Shown here: in pieces, positions 24,843 to 38,880 of the stretch
How positions within the stretch are numbered: position 1 is the first letter of the stretch
Layout of the letters: every line of letters begins with the position of its first letter
Assembly: GCF_002078875.1 (NCBI RefSeq)
Contig: NC_034415.1
Span: 23,336,331 to 23,400,330, forward strand
Reading direction: 5' to 3'
From: Numida meleagris
Lineage: Eukaryota; Chordata; Aves; Galliformes; Numididae
Length of the DNA stretch: 64,000 nucleotides
The notes under the pieces: generated by a model
Seen by the model: only the letters and a program-made list of their open reading frames with translations
What the model was told of the DNA's origin: nothing
The model's database searches: none
Translations under genes and position numbers: made by a program

Positions 24843-26105
24843 AAACAAGACTGTCCACCCACCAAAGCTGAAATGGAAAGTTTCAGAACTATTACTTATG
24901 GATTCCTTTTGCTAAACTAATATATTGGTTCTTGAACTAATATACTAATCCCGATCGCTAAGCAAACCAACCTATATCAAAGCTGAAAGGTTCTTCCAAA
25001 TTTTTCTATTCTTTTCAGCAAAATATCAACATACATGTAGAAAAAGAAAATATCAGCTCTGGAAAAAAAAGATACTTCTGTTTTCTGTTTCTTCTCTTTT
25101 CATTTATGCACAGTCTTTGAACAAAGAATCAATCCTAGTTACATTACTAGCTAATTGTAGAGCTGCAGGAATACATGAGCAAATTTTATCTGACCTTTGA
25201 CTGGATGCATGAACCTTGTTGCTCGTGGCATTTACTTTCTCAGTATACCTGGGTAATGTTTTCAGAAATCAGTTGAAATATTAAATAAGGAAACAATGGG
25301 TGGTCTTTCAGTGAGGCTTTCTATACTAGCTAAATTATTTCCTAATATATTCCATGTCATGTAGCAACCGTTGCCAGATGACATTTGAAGTACTGTCATG
25401 TATTAAACTCTTTCTACATAATTACAGAAGCTATGCGTGTTTAGGTTCCATACTCTTTTCCATCAATATTATGGCTGCAGGTGGGTAGTAACAGCTGGCT
25501 GTTACGGAACACGTTTCCAAAATTTGCTGATATCGTACATCCCTCAAGAGGAAGGGGCTGAAAAGACTCAAGCTTTCCTTTTCCAATTTTTTTTTCAGTC
25601 AGTCATGAAATGCTGCAAAGCTTGGTAGGATTTAAAAATAATAATAATGATTATGTATTCGTAGTCATAAGAAAAGAAAAAAAAAAAAAGATGAAGCTAT
25701 CAGTGAAATGTTTTCTGACCCATGCTCTATTCACAGGATTGAGCTCACAGGAGGCTTCAAAACAGTGAGACTAATATCTGGAAAAAGGGAAAAGGACCAG
25801 GAATAGCCCCCTGCACCGTGGTTATGGGGAACCACTGTCAAAATAATAAAAGCCTATGAGCACAGGCATAAGATGTGCCTGCTGAAGATCGGAGAACGAA
25901 ATGGCAAGTACTGACTTCTGGAAGCATCCTCCTCACCAATCCTTTCTCCTCTTTAAGTCGACTTTTTTACTTTTCTAAGCCCTTCAAGAAGTGCAACAGA
26001 CAGCCTAAGTTCCAGAATCAAAGCTTCTTTTACTAACGAGCTACACTCATCAACAAATTAGCCATTTGTGATGGATAACTGATGCACAGCCATAACCACT
26101 GAAGC
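24843..26105. other. Unannotated AT-rich sequence
   Basis: A poly-A run near 25677-25689 is the only simple feature. No gene is recognised. Confidence 0.55.
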
Positions 26106-26726
26106 TTAAAGCATACAGGTGGAGTGCTGACAACTGACACTCTCACAGAAATGCTGCAAGACAATAGGTGAGAGTGGCACTAGCAATGAGAGAGAAGCAG
26201 TAATATTTGTGTGGATCATGATTTTGTTCAACTTGTGAAAAAACAGACAGTAATAAACACAATTTAAATAACAGGCAAACACAAAGGCAAATCCATCTGA
26301 TACCCAAGCTGGAAGGTGACAAAGCAAATGCCTTTTCATGTGTGATTGCAATAAGCAAATAGAAGATAAAGAAATCCCTGTTAAGAGAGAGACTTGGATG
26401 AAGTTTTTCCAGCAATTGTTTACTTTGGATTTTTGCAGCTGGCATTTCTCACATTTAAAAGCTATTGTTTTTCTGAAGCTTGTGGGGAAAAAAAAGCATG
26501 TGGTGGAAAGGACATTACAAAACATAGAAAGCTGAAAGGCACAATATATGGGAAAGCTCAAAACCAGCACCAATATACTTGCTCCAGTATTCTCCCAAGC
26601 ATTGCAAAAACAAAGACATTTTGGTGTGTACAACCACTTGTTACTACTGCCAGTTGTCTTGGTTGGGTTACTAGTATCCTAGCCTTCCAAACATGTAAAA
26701 CCACTCTATTTCTCCAGAAACTATAG
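26106..26726. other. Overlapping open frames on both strands, unrecognised
   Basis: A 175-codon minus-strand frame (26106-26633), a second minus-strand frame (26143-26445) and a plus-strand frame (26394-26726, 110 codons) overlap. The 175-codon product is rich in Cys, Phe and Leu, with hydrophobic patches but no known domain or ordered motifs. Such dual-strand openness usually reflects local base composition. I do not call a gene. Confidence 0.4.
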
Positions 26727-29700
26727 TACAGATGGGCTTTGTGTCCAGGATATTCACAGAAGTCCTTGGTTTTCTCTTCTTTTTGATTGAAGTATTCTGA
26801 CTGTTATTACAATAAAATCTTTGAACCTTCTATGTTCTGCCATGCATGGCTGTGAATAGTTATGGAATAAAGATTTGCTCATATTCTGTTTCCCCTATAC
26901 TGAGACAGAACAGGAATGGGATCCTTACATCCCAAAGAAATTATAATGTCACTGGAAAACCACTCAGAAGAGTGTTTTGCAGAAAATATAAACCATATGT
27001 CATCATTTTCATAAAATTAAGGGATACTGTTATGGCATGTAACCATTTGTTTTCTTCTGTAAAATTAGCAATCCTTGCTGTTGTTATGACAAACTTAAAA
27101 TACTATTTTTGTTTTCTTTCTGGCTGAGTCCTTTTGCAATACTGCAACAGTTAGAAAATTCACCTATTTCTATAAGAAAATGTAATTGATGTTAGTGTAC
27201 ATTGGACTCAGCATCGACAACTAGAAGTTTGTGATACCGATTTGAAAAATTGATTTCTAAATTATTTCTAAAGTACTCCAGCATGATTTCTTGTGTTTTC
27301 AATTTTCACTTCTTAAATTCCACCCCAAGTGTTCAGCTTTTGTAATAACAGACTATTCAACATTTTGTACAGAGGTAAGTAGAAGGAAACCTGATCTAAT
27401 TCCTGCTATTTTCATGTACCTGTCTATTTGACATTTAGAATAAGAACTCAGAGCTACCTAACTAACCATAACAGGAAGGGGATATCTGAAACATCCTCCT
27501 GGCTTTGAAAATCCTGTTCTAAAGCTGAAATACTGAATGCTGGATTCAAATTATGATCTCTGTCTGCTTGTAAAGGTGATTTGCAGCCTGTTAAAAAATG
27601 CATTTTGGCAATGTCATGAACAAGATAAGAGCTAAACAAAAGAAACTGGAGGATTTGAAGAGGAGAGTTCAGTGTCCTAAAGCAATGTGCCCCGTGCTGC
27701 AGTTGTATAACACGAGCATCATTCCAACCATGCACTAATTCCAGATTCAGAAAGGGAAAGAAAAAAGACAAGGAGCATATCGGTACTAAGGCAAGCAGCG
27801 TAACTGCAGTCCAACAGTTAAGTCAATCTTTTTTAAATGTCATTGGTATAGCTTACATCTTATCCTGACTGAGCTTCAAACATGAATGAAAGGATGTTCA
27901 TATCCAGAAAAGCTCTCAAACGTATCTATTTAGCCACACTTTTTAGTGTTCCCAGAGGCTTCAAGTTAAGTAAACACACTTCCTTCCTGAAGAGGAGGTG
28001 GATTTCTGATTCAGGATTTAAGACAGTCTAGAAATATGGGGAAAAGATGCTGGATTTACCAAGGTCCCATAGGCTCCATTTATGCTTAGCAACTGATCAC
28101 TGTAGATTGGAAGTGACACTCCTGCAGCTTTGGCATGCAGGGACATTTTTATTACTGTAGAAGATCAACTGTAAATGTAATATTGTTTTGGTAGTTTATG
28201 TTGATCAATCTGAAATGCTGTCTGAATAAGAGGAATTTGAGAGTCAATCATTCATCTTTATCGACTTTGAAGTAATTTGCTCAAACTATTACATTATCGG
28301 AAACATTGCTTAGATACCAAGCAAGACTCAGCAGAACTTCTGATAATTTTTCACCAAAAATGAGTCTCCAAAAAGAGATAAACATGGAACAGTACTGAAC
28401 GTATTGTATCATATTTGACCATAGTCCCTTTAAGTATTTTACGGATTACATTTTACTTCAGTTCACTTCCAAAAGCTAGTGTAGAAATCTGTTTCAAAGT
28501 GTCCTCTTGGTAGAGAGAAAACATCACCTGGAAATGGCTGCTTATTCTTCTACAGATCAGCAACTGTACAGCTTTGAGGTGACCACAAATGCTCTGTGCA
28601 TGTTAACAGATAAATTCCACATTTATTAATATGCCTGCTTGGTGGAATATTAAAATTGCTGAAATCTCTTCTGAGGAAATGCTAGAATATTTCTTCATAA
28701 CCCAGTATTTTAATACAAAATCTCAATGTTAGCCCTAATGCTGAGGAAGACCTTTTGCACTTTATGTTATTCAAGCCTGGACTGTTAAAAAAGACTTAGA
28801 GGAGTGTTTTTGGGAACCATATTCAAATCCAATTCCTTTAATATTTTCATGAGGTTGGAAATCACAACAGCAGAAGACATAGATTATCAGCATCACATTT
28901 GCAAAAATATTTGGGACCAGAGAGCTGAGACATTCCCCAATTCTCTCGTGAAGTACCCACAGCTGATAATCTTCAGTTTTCCAGAGTTGAAACTCCAACC
29001 ATAGCATCCCAAAACACTGATGCAGTTTACACATTTTTGTTTCATTTTAGTGCAATACATCTGACAAGCCTCCCTTTAGTTTCACTTCTAAGGTATAGGT
29101 ATCACATGTCAAACGTTGCACCAAGAGCCAGCCTACAACTAACCATCGCAAAGTCAAACATTCAAAAGACTACTTTCTTGGCCAAGCATGGGGAGAGGAA
29201 GGGATCCACTTATCACAAGGGAGGCAAAAAAAAAGAAATGTAAGCAGTGGCATAAGTAGGAGACTACGACAAATAAACAATACTAACATAAGCTTCAAAA
29301 ATAATGAGGATTTTCTCACAAAATTGGGCAAGCGGCCTGTCAACGAAACACAAATAGCCATCACATGGGAAAACTCTTTTCTGTGCTCCTTACACAATTG
29401 ACACTGATGTCAACAGGAATTTTAGATATGCCAGGAATGAAGATTTAAGCTCTAAATGTGACTGTGAGAAATAAAACAGTGATTCAGATTCAGGGTGTCA
29501 GCTGCAAGAAGAGCATGCAGAGTGTCTCAAGAGGGTAAAATACTCTGCTTAGCTCTGCCCTAGTTCTGGATCATTAGGGATTTCCTTGGCATAAATCAAA
29601 GCAATCTTAACAGTACATGCTCACCCCAGCTGCTGTGATCCCAGCGTGGGAAAGCTGAGTCATTTGCTCTCTCTGATAGCACGGAGTACAAATTTTGGTG

Positions 29701-31750
29701 CAAAGACTCCCTGAAGTGGGCACCTTTTTTCTTCAGATGACAGTTCAGCTCAGCGTGCAGAACTGGTGCATGCCACAAGCTCAGATCAATATCTGTGGAT
29801 AAATAATCCATTCACATCAAGAAACTTGTGTTGTCCTTATGTAGAAAGGCAGTTTAATAGTAATTGTGGGCTTATTTGTCTCTACCATGGCAACTTCTAT
29901 GAAATGCTGACAAAATTTGACTATGAGGTCAAACATTGCCCACTACTAAACACTGTCCTCTTCCTAAAAATGTATGGCAGATACCCTCTTTTGGAGAGAG
30001 CAATTCCTTTTCTCACATTGTGTACCACGGCTCATGTTTCAAGATGCTTTTTTTCTTATGTAATTGACTAGAAAAGTGCCTATAGGGAAAAAAACCCACA
30101 ACTTTACAGGATAGATTAAAGTTTTGTCCAAATTTGTAACTCCATTACCCTAACCATAAATGAGATTACATGATATTTTACTAGAACACTGACAATTCTA
30201 AAACCTATTAAAGTTATGAAGAAATCAATAAGGGAAAATTATACATATAAGGAACATCTTTACTGAACAATTCTTATAGATCATTTTGAAATAACATTGT
30301 TATAGACATTTGCTTGGATGATCTTGTTGCTAAGTTTTAAGGTGATAACTATAGTAGTTTTGCATTATGTCCTCCCCGGCTGTAAACAAGCAGAAAAATC
30401 CAAAAGCATTTGGATATATATGAAGATGTCCATGAGGAAGTTTCGGGGTTTTAATCACATTACCAGCTAGCCAATCATTTAAAAACCCAGCTAAAATGAA
30501 GCGGGGAAGAGTGTCTTATTACAAAAATAACCAATGGTAAATGTGTTGAATTACTCTGTCAGTTTTGCTGAGAAGTCTTATGTAACTTATTAGAATTTTT
30601 TTTAAATGACAATTATTTCTATCTTCATTAAATATAATCCAGATAAACAGTCTTAAAATGGTCTGGTAAATTTAAAACATCTGTTTCAAAGTTTATTAAA
30701 AATATTTTCTTTCAATTTCATAAATTTCCATATATAAATGCAAGATTGTTAGAGTAAATTGTGGTTCAAAACCTGGGTAGCTGTTGTACAAAGAATTTGG
30801 TATTGTTGATAACTGGATTTTAAGATTTTTATCTCAGGAGATGTTTAAGTGAGCTAAAATCGTTATTTCAGCACCAGAATGTGTCATGGCAGATCTTGAT
30901 GTGTTACATATGAAGTTTCTCAAATAAACATACCATTTCATATACAGATTTCTCTTATGGAAAAAAAAAAAAAAACAAAAACACAAAAAAACCAGGGCAA
31001 CTCATTTCTCTTTGCTTCTTTCACCTCAAGAACAACCTCTCTCAAGAAAAATTGTCAGTGTCTTATTTATAATGGCAGATCTCAGGTTTGATTCTGGCAG
31101 CTTTGATCTCTTGATGGCCCCAAAGCTTTAAATACAGGAGAATCTGATGCCTTTCTGGCATCCTGCAGTGTTCCTAAACCTCAAAAGCGATTTTTACTCC
31201 CAGAAGTGAATTGCTGAAGCAGTGTAAACAAAACACAAACATCACACAATGATGAATACCTCAAACAAAATATCTTTGTCAGACAGATGACAATTTCAGA
31301 TCACTTGAAAAGCATTTTTAGAAACTAATCTGCAAACAAACAAAAACGTAAAATAGTGAACTCATAAAATTTCAAATATTCTTTTTTGAAAGCCATACAA
31401 AATTTCAAATATGTTCATTATTTGAAATATTTAGTCCCTGAGAAAAAGATCCTACATCACAGAAATGCATAGAATCTGGTTATGACATAACTGTCAATAA
31501 ATAGGATATAGAAAACTGTCTTCAGCGAAGCTCTCATATCTGATGTATTAGAAAATAACAGCATAAGTTAGAGAGACAGAAAATATTTGATATCATTTGG
31601 AGAAGTAAATTCAGATTAGAATGTGGCAATGACAGCTATTTTATCCCTAGAAACCTCTTTTTGGATGGAGTGTACCGATTAGATAAGACCTCTAGACAAA
31701 TAAATAATATAATTGTCCTAAATTTCAAATGTAAAAAAGCCTAACTTTTT
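26727..31750. other. Unannotated AT-rich sequence
   Basis: About 5 kb. Seen: a perfect 12-base palindrome GCCATGCATGGC (26839-26850), an A-rich tract (30960-30991) and an AP-1/Maf-like GCTGAGTCATTTGC near 29662. No gene, RNA or transposon is recognised. Confidence 0.55.
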
Positions 31751-31801
31751 TTTCCTCTTTTAGGAAGTTATTCATTAGCTCTTATGAAAGTTTAGGGTTT
31801 G

Positions 31802-31915
31802 TTTTTTTTTTTTTTTTTTTTCCTTTCTTGTGATGAGGGAAGGGAAGGGAGAAGAAATGGAGAAGGATGAGACAACACTATGGTACATAATATTTGGGTT
31901 TTTTTTTTTTTTTAG
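31802..31915 (+). repeat. Poly-T and purine-rich simple tract
   Basis: About 20 consecutive T (31802-31821) are followed by a purine-rich stretch (GAGGGAAGGGAAGGGAGAAG, about 31835-31870) and another T-run (about 31899-31913). Simple sequence. Confidence 0.9.
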
Positions 31916-34900
31916 TTTCAGCACCAAGATGCAATAAAACTGGCTTGCTGATTTCCTGGTTAATATCTCTTGGTGCTGCTTTAAGGATGCAGAGAGTCAT
32001 AAAATACTAGATCTATGCCTCAGTCTATTAGGTACCATCCATTATATTTGTAAGAAAACTGGAAACAAAGATGAAATGTCATAGACAAGTAGGTTTGATT
32101 CTGTAACCTTTTATTCTATGTGAACATAAAGATAGTTGATATAACACCATTACTAGGAAGCAAAGCACTTTGAAGATGTCTGTTCCTTATGCCAATTTAT
32201 AGCAGAGTTAAATTAGCAATGAAGTACTGTACTAGTAATACATCCATTAATCAAAGGAAAAAAACAACACAGACAACAGATATGTGAGAGTATATCTGGA
32301 AAATATTCAAAGAGACTGGGGAGTGGCTGCAGAGGATTTTTCAGCCTAATGAAATTCCCTGTTCTTGGTCTTTAAATGCCTGTGTGCAAAGTGAAAGGCC
32401 CCATTCCTACTAAATCTGTACTGTTAGGCTTACAACAAAACCTGCTGAGTCTTATGCATTATTGATCAGTGATGGTGTGCTTAGCCCACACATCCTATTT
32501 ACATTACATTTCTTTTTACACTTCTAGGATCTAACGTGCTTTTTACAAAATGAGAGTGCTTTCCACTTAAACCCTGCAGTTTGTGTTCTTCATACATTTT
32601 TACGGTTGTAAGCAATTTAGAAGGTTAGTCTTTCAATACTAGATAAAACTGGCAATATTTATTGGTAAATAAATGTCTAATTATCATAATTTAGGAACAT
32701 TTCCAATCTCTTTTTTTTCCTAAATAAATAGCTGGAAAATTATCTCCTTTATAAACAAACGCTACTTAAACAGGAGCTGTGTCACAATTTATTCTAATGT
32801 TCAAATGCAGACATTTTGTACCTAAACTCAATGCAAGAATGCTTTAATTAAAAAAAAAATAAAAGAATAGAATAGAATGGGCATTCAAAGACAGTCAATT
32901 AATTCCCACTTTTTGCAGAGGCAGAGTTTATCCAGTAACAACCTGTGACCATCCTCACCTTCCCAAGGCTAACAGCAGAGTAGCCATACAGCCCCAAAGG
33001 CAATGGGAGCCAGGTCCCTGAAACATTTCTTGTTTCAAGACACGTTTGGAACAATTCTGATCCCTTATGCCTGCTTCAGACTGTCTAGCGCAGAGGATGT
33101 GAAGTTCAAATCTGTTTTCTAGTAAGTGCAAACAAACTCACACTTTTTGACTTATATTATCTTACAAAGCCCTTACAAATATCTGGAGAAAAAGTTTTAA
33201 AACAGTTCCCTGGTTTCCAAACCTGCTGAGAGCATTCACAAAGCAGTTTAAGCATCAGTGTTTCTGAAATCAGAAAGGGAAAATCATCAGCCACTTCAAA
33301 CAGGTCCTGCTTTGACATCAGAAAGTCAATTCACTCAGCTTAGCAGCATTCAATTCTCAACAACATTTTGTTCTGGGTCTCTGTCAAGTTATTCTAGGCT
33401 GTGAAATTGTCAGGAATGATGGATGACTATCAGCCTTCTGCTATCTTCTTTCCTTCTCCTTAGAGATTTGCGGCTGCTGACAGCAAAGCAAATTCCTCTT
33501 TTCTTTTTTTTTGCACAGCATACCAAATGAACAACAGTAATTATGAGAAAGCCTACACTACAATTATTTTAGCACTTAACTTTGTATTGACATCTGTAAG
33601 AGACAGAGCTCTCTAGATTGATTAGCAATGATATCGCTTCCTGCCTTTTACTAATATTGCTGCAGTCATCCTTTAAATGCAATTTCCCCCCCAAAAATAA
33701 ATTAAAATTGAACAAATTGAACTAATTACAGAAAAATTCTAATACTTCATGAATATAGCTTATTGTCATTGTGCCAGTGCTTCCAACTGTACAGTACTTG
33801 TAATATAATCAGAACTGACATAAGAGAATAATTTAAGGATATTAAATGGAATTTTGTTAGGACACATGCTAAAGCTGCATTATTGTTCCAGGTCGAAATC
33901 CTGACTTGAAGAAATCCTGTTTGGCCAGCCAATTGCAGCCCTGGTGTGCACAGGGGAAAAAAATTACTGAAAGCAGCATTAAACCTCCTTACACATCGAC
34001 AGAATTTGATGTCAAGTATTTAAACCATTTACTAAAACTAAGTACAGGAAGAAACATCTGGTCTGGAGAAAAAGACAGTTTAGGGAGGAAAAGTGCAATT
34101 GTGAGAGAGTGTAAACTGGGAAATCCTTGAACCCCATGACAATTATAATGCAGTCTCTCATATCCCCATTGTATACAAAATACCTGCAAAATTTATCACA
34201 AACAATTCTCTAGCAATTACACTACATTAATTAATCTCCATTACTCTCAGCCACATAGCTGTTCTTTTCAATTAGATGTCATATCTGCTTAGCTCAGTAC
34301 AAGGCTACATATAAATGAAAGCCTACTCCATCTCATCTAATATGGTCAGTTCTGAAAACTGAGATTGCATACACCCACAGAAATCATCATTAGATATCAC
34401 CACCATTGCAAGTATCATTAAATTTAAAGAAAACCAGAACAACTCTGCTTTCCAAAACTCATAAGTGGAGCATTTTTTTTTCTCTAGCCCTTTAATATAC
34501 CATGACAAAAGGCCAGGAGTTGTCCTTTTGTTTTTCACCAGGAGTTTTCCTTGATCATGTTAGATACATGTGAGGTAAAAATCAATGTTTCTCCCTCTCA
34601 AGCTCCTATTCTGAAGTGGGAAACATTTGCAACTTCTTGTGGTTTAGAACTTAAAAAAGATGAAAATGGGTGCATTAAAATGGGGTCACATTAATGGAAG
34701 GATTTCCTTTTCTCCTCAACCTTTTTTTTTCCTTTAATTTCCCTTCTTAAGTCAAGTAGAGCTATGTTCTCTTTCTTATAAATAGAAAGTGTTTAAGTCA
34801 CTAGACACTTAATACTGATTTTGCAGAGGTTATTAACTAATTTGCTATTGTCTCAGAACTCATGTTTCCCTCCGCTTTACTAGTGGATCATCATTTGGCT

Positions 34901-35202
34901 ATGAAATTATTACCTATGAGTACATCCAAAGGAAAAGAAACTACAGAAGGGCAGAAGCTACTGCTTTCCAGATTTATTTTTTATAAATCTAGGCTATAAT
35001 GTCAGAATTCAGCTCAGTGCCTTTGCATGACATTCTGCTACAACCACTGGATTTGTCAGAATATTTTGAAGGTCCTATCTTTGATATGTATTTTTATTTT
35101 TATGAGAAGTAAGCTCTCCACTGTACTGAAGTACTCATCAGGAAACCAGGAATGGTTTCAGCTGGTATAAACATTAATTTACTTTCATGCTTCAAACTCT
35201 TG
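31916..35202. other. Unannotated AT-rich sequence
   Basis: No gene or mobile element is recognised. A-rich and AATAG-rich simple sequence occurs at 32848-32879. Confidence 0.55.
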
Positions 35203-35218
35203 TGACAGAATTCTGTCA
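35203..35218. other. Perfect 16-bp palindrome TGACAGAATTCTGTCA
   Basis: Exact self-complementarity over 16 bases. It consists of two TGACAG sites, the core recognised by MEIS/TGIF-type TALE homeodomain proteins, facing each other around AATT. Binding is inferred from the motif only. Confidence 0.6.
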
Positions 35219-38200
35219 TATCACTTACAAAGGGCTTAATAAGAGCTTAAGCTGCACAGTTCACTGCCATGAAAAAGACAAAAAAAGGTCAATTTAATTA
35301 TTATGGATTACATATAAAAGATTAGCTCACTTAGATTACAAAGAATTTTCATCTGTGAGCAAGAAGTACTCTTTAACACATTTGCTTGCAGGGATTTGAC
35401 CACTTTAAGTGTGAATAAAATTTGCACAGTCGTAGTAGGTTTTTTGTTTGGTTTTTTTAGAAAACTTTGACTGGAAACAACGCAACTCAGCATGAACAAG
35501 GGGCGCAGAACATGACCCCAAAGAAAACTGCCACCATCTTAGTCACAAATATACTTTCAAAACACCAGGCCAATGCCAGATCAAAATGTATCAAGCTATT
35601 TAATCTAGAAATCTGTAACATATGAAAGACTTCTTCAAAGTTTACACTGAAGGTAGCAATCATTGGGACAACATTATCACAATTAATCCTTATTCAGATA
35701 AATTAACTTACTGTTATTTTCAAATAGATTTTCAATCTTTTTGTGCAGTAGAAAAATGAATATAACCCCTCCTAGGAAATGTCTTAAATGTCTCCCTCAA
35801 AAAGTCATTAATGGAAACTGCAGTATATAGTAATTTAATGTCAGAAAGAGAGGTAACAGACATAACAGTCCCATAATGAGATGAAAAGCAATTTAAACAG
35901 TAATCTCGTTCCCTAAAAGTAAATAAACCTCTTCTGCTTTTCCTTTTAGACTTAGCTTAGCCCTATTTGTTTTTATCTACATTTAGGTTTCAACTTTAAT
36001 TATATCTCAGTAGCTTTTACACAGAAGAACTGCAGCAGCAACTGAGTTCATCTACACTATTTGCCTGCTTGCAGCTATTTACTCTGAAATTTCCCATTTG
36101 CTGCCAACTAGAATGTCCAAAGTCATAGACCAGAGATAAGGGTTTAAATTCCACTATCAAAAGAATCACCTTCTCCACAAAAGAAGCTAGGAAAATATTT
36201 AAAGATACTCAGTTACTTTCAAAGTATTCATTTATTTTTCTTATACCAATAGTAAGATCCAGATATGTGTATAAATCAGCTTTACATCAGGTAGTGCAGA
36301 ATTTGTATTGGTAATTGCATTTTCTTAAATATGCAAATATTTGAAAAAAGAAGTAGATCTTATATACGCATATCTGCATATATGTGTAAAAAGTGAGAGG
36401 AGGGGAGAGGGAAAAAAAGAATGCACACTCTTCTTCATGCATATGATCAGTTAAATACTAAAAATTAAAAACAGCAAGAAGCTTGAGTTAAAAAGACATT
36501 TCCAAAAAGAAAAGCTGAACCCTCACCACTCCACTGGACATACATGCACACAATACTACACAACCATTCTTTGAAGGAAACCATATGAAATTCAAAGTCA
36601 CATTAGATCTAATTTCCCTGAAACCTCAAGTACAGCATTTTTTCCCCCAACCCATTAATACGCTCCAGTTAGACAACAGTGTTATACCTACCAGGATATT
36701 TTTTGATCATGTTGTATCTAATATATGTACCCTACGTATCAGGTAGAAATTAATACTTCTTCCTCACAAGCTCCCTTTATGAAACGCCATGACTGTACCT
36801 ACTCTGGGGAGCTGCAGGAAGAGAACTCTATAACACCTAATAATTCAGGAAGACAGCATTTTACTTAGTATGTCGTGTTCTTCTCTAAGATATACATTAC
36901 TACCACCACTGAGTATTAGACTTAGTTACCTTAAGCTGGAATATGTTGTTTAAATCAGATTTATGATCATTTTCGTGACTTTCTCATGTGTCTTCTGCTT
37001 TAATAAAACCATAAAGCCATACATGCATTACTGAAAGAGCTACTCTTTGTCTTGATGTATTTGAAGATAAAACCAGACATCAATTCCACACATTAAGAAA
37101 CTGAGAAAAAAGCATATCAAGATTAAACATTTCCTAGCTGAAGACACCAGAAGTAAGCATGGAAAACTACAGGCCATGGTTATTTTCTTCTCTGAACTCA
37201 AACACATTTTACTGAGTACAACTTTAGTCATTCCTTTCCACTCTATCAGGATTTGTTTTCAGATGAGTTACCTTTTTGACAGAAGAACTTGTCATAAACA
37301 TTTTGTTGTAACCTATCCTTTAAGGCATTATGTACAGTTTGAGCAAAGATCCAATTTTAGGCAGCGTCAGAAACAGAAAATGTTTTAAAACATCCTGATA
37401 GAAACCTCAGTAACATTTAACCAACTCTGAATCGTGCCCGTCTTTTATTTCTCAAAGAATTGTAAAATTAAAATTAGGCAATCCTCACTTAACTTGCAAC
37501 ACACACAAATAGATGAAAGAATTTTTAAGAACCATTTCACTACAGAATGCAATAATAATTATCCCATAGACATGCCTCATGATTTCCATGTTTTAAAGGC
37601 TAACCAAGACACCAGTAATATTGCAAGAAAAAAAATGATCAATATTTCTGTTCCATGCCTATAAATAATGACTATGCAGAATATTATGAAAAGGGCAACA
37701 CCTGAAAGCAAATACTTATTCTTAGTTTCTGTTAGTCTGCAGGCAAACTGCTGTCTCAAAGTTAATGCTAGAATTATCAGCTGAGAAGGGTAACAGACTT
37801 TAAAAGCTCAAACCATTTGGTCACACTCTGCCTTTTATACTTCTGGATAGTTCTAAAAGACTTTCACTTTCTTCTTCAAACTAATCAAATAACTATGTTG
37901 GAATGAAAAAGTGTTAAAATCATTTGATAGTGTTGTTTTGAAATACCAGTAGCCAGGCAGAATATAGTTTTTCAGCCAAACCTTTAACTATTTTTTTGCC
38001 CACCTGAAGAAAGGAGCTAGCACATTTTTGACAATGAGATCCTATTCAGATGCATCATTTTAGCCAGGTTGAATCCTGAAGAAAAATTTTACTTCCATTC
38101 ACAATCAAGTGACCTAACTTTATGACTATGTATAATGTATTCTGCTGCAGTCAGCTTATCCTTTTCATATTTCGATATTTTTTAGCAACATAAAAAGTTA

Positions 38201-38277
38201 GAGTAAGTAGAATCACATTTATGATCCACATTGATCCTGTTTTGGTTTTTCTCCAACATTCCTTGCTCACTGTGACA
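35219..38277. other. Unannotated AT-rich sequence
   Basis: Includes an AT-rich imperfect palindrome at about 36361-36388 followed by a purine-rich patch at 36391-36420. No gene is recognised. Confidence 0.55.
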
Positions 38278-38484
38278 CTACTGAGAAGCATGATCAGGTC
38301 TTAAGAAACCAGGACGAGATGCTACACTTGTTGGGCCATCTTGTAAGCATGGAAAACAAGATGACACAAGCTCATATTGCAACATCTCCATCTCTTCCAC
38401 CTTTGCATCACCCCATTTGTGTGGTCCATTGACCCACACAACATAGCCATCGTACTTTATCACTTTAGGCTGTGTTCCTGCCAC
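38278..38484 (-). other. Candidate terminal coding exon, family unknown
   Basis: Read on the minus strand, an open frame of 68 codons starts right after an acceptor-like CTCTGCAG (38485-38492) and ends at a TAG at 38278-38280. The translation begins VAGTQPKVIKYDGYVVWVNG and continues with PHKWGDAKVEEMEMLQYE before a Cys/Pro-rich tail. Its mix of charged, aromatic and glycine residues looks more protein-like than the Leu/Phe/Lys-rich chance frames around it. There is no ATG at the start, so it would only make sense as a spliced 3' exon. I do not recognise the family, the polypyrimidine tract is weak, and no partner exon in phase was found. It may equally be chance. Confidence 0.22.
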
Positions 38485-38494
38485 CTGCAGAGAT

Positions 38495-38789
38495 GGTTAT
38501 GTGCAAAGCTGAAGATGACCAAACAAGTGCAGTATTAACAGTACTATGATGACCTTTGTATAAGTTTTTAAGTGTTTGTAATAGTCCAGATTTATTCTGA
38601 AGCACAATCACATCTCACAAACATTTCAAACATACCGACACTCCCAACACCGAAAGCCCTCCATGATCTCTATACCACATCCCCTTGAAAATCTCACCAA
38701 ATCTGCCAGCGCTCCCAGGGGCAACAAAATTCAATTTTGCCTACACTGCTGAGAAGACTTAAGCTGTCTCTGATATGAATAATAAGCAA
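38495..38789. other. Unannotated sequence
   Basis: Nothing recognised. Confidence 0.5.
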
Positions 38790-38880
38790 TGATCCCATTG
38801 GGCTAAGCAATGCACAGAGACATAACAACAGAATTGGTCCCTGCCACAAAGAGCTTACAAGCTAATTAACGAAAAAATAG
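38790..38880 (+). repeat. Probable ancient SINE remnant (MIR-like)
   Basis: The run GCACAGAGACATAACAACAG followed by TTGGTCCCTGCCACAAAGAG and CTTACAAGCTAA closely matches a pattern widespread in amniote genomes ('agacagtccctgccccaaagagcttacagtctaa'), which I associate with MIR-type CORE-SINE or related old repeats. Both boundaries have decayed. Exact family unassigned. Confidence 0.45.

Noticed and set aside
25850..25912. Exon-like stretch reading KAYEHRHKMCLLKIGERNGKY before a stop
   Set aside because: Only about 20 residues, no matching splice acceptor evident, no family recognised.
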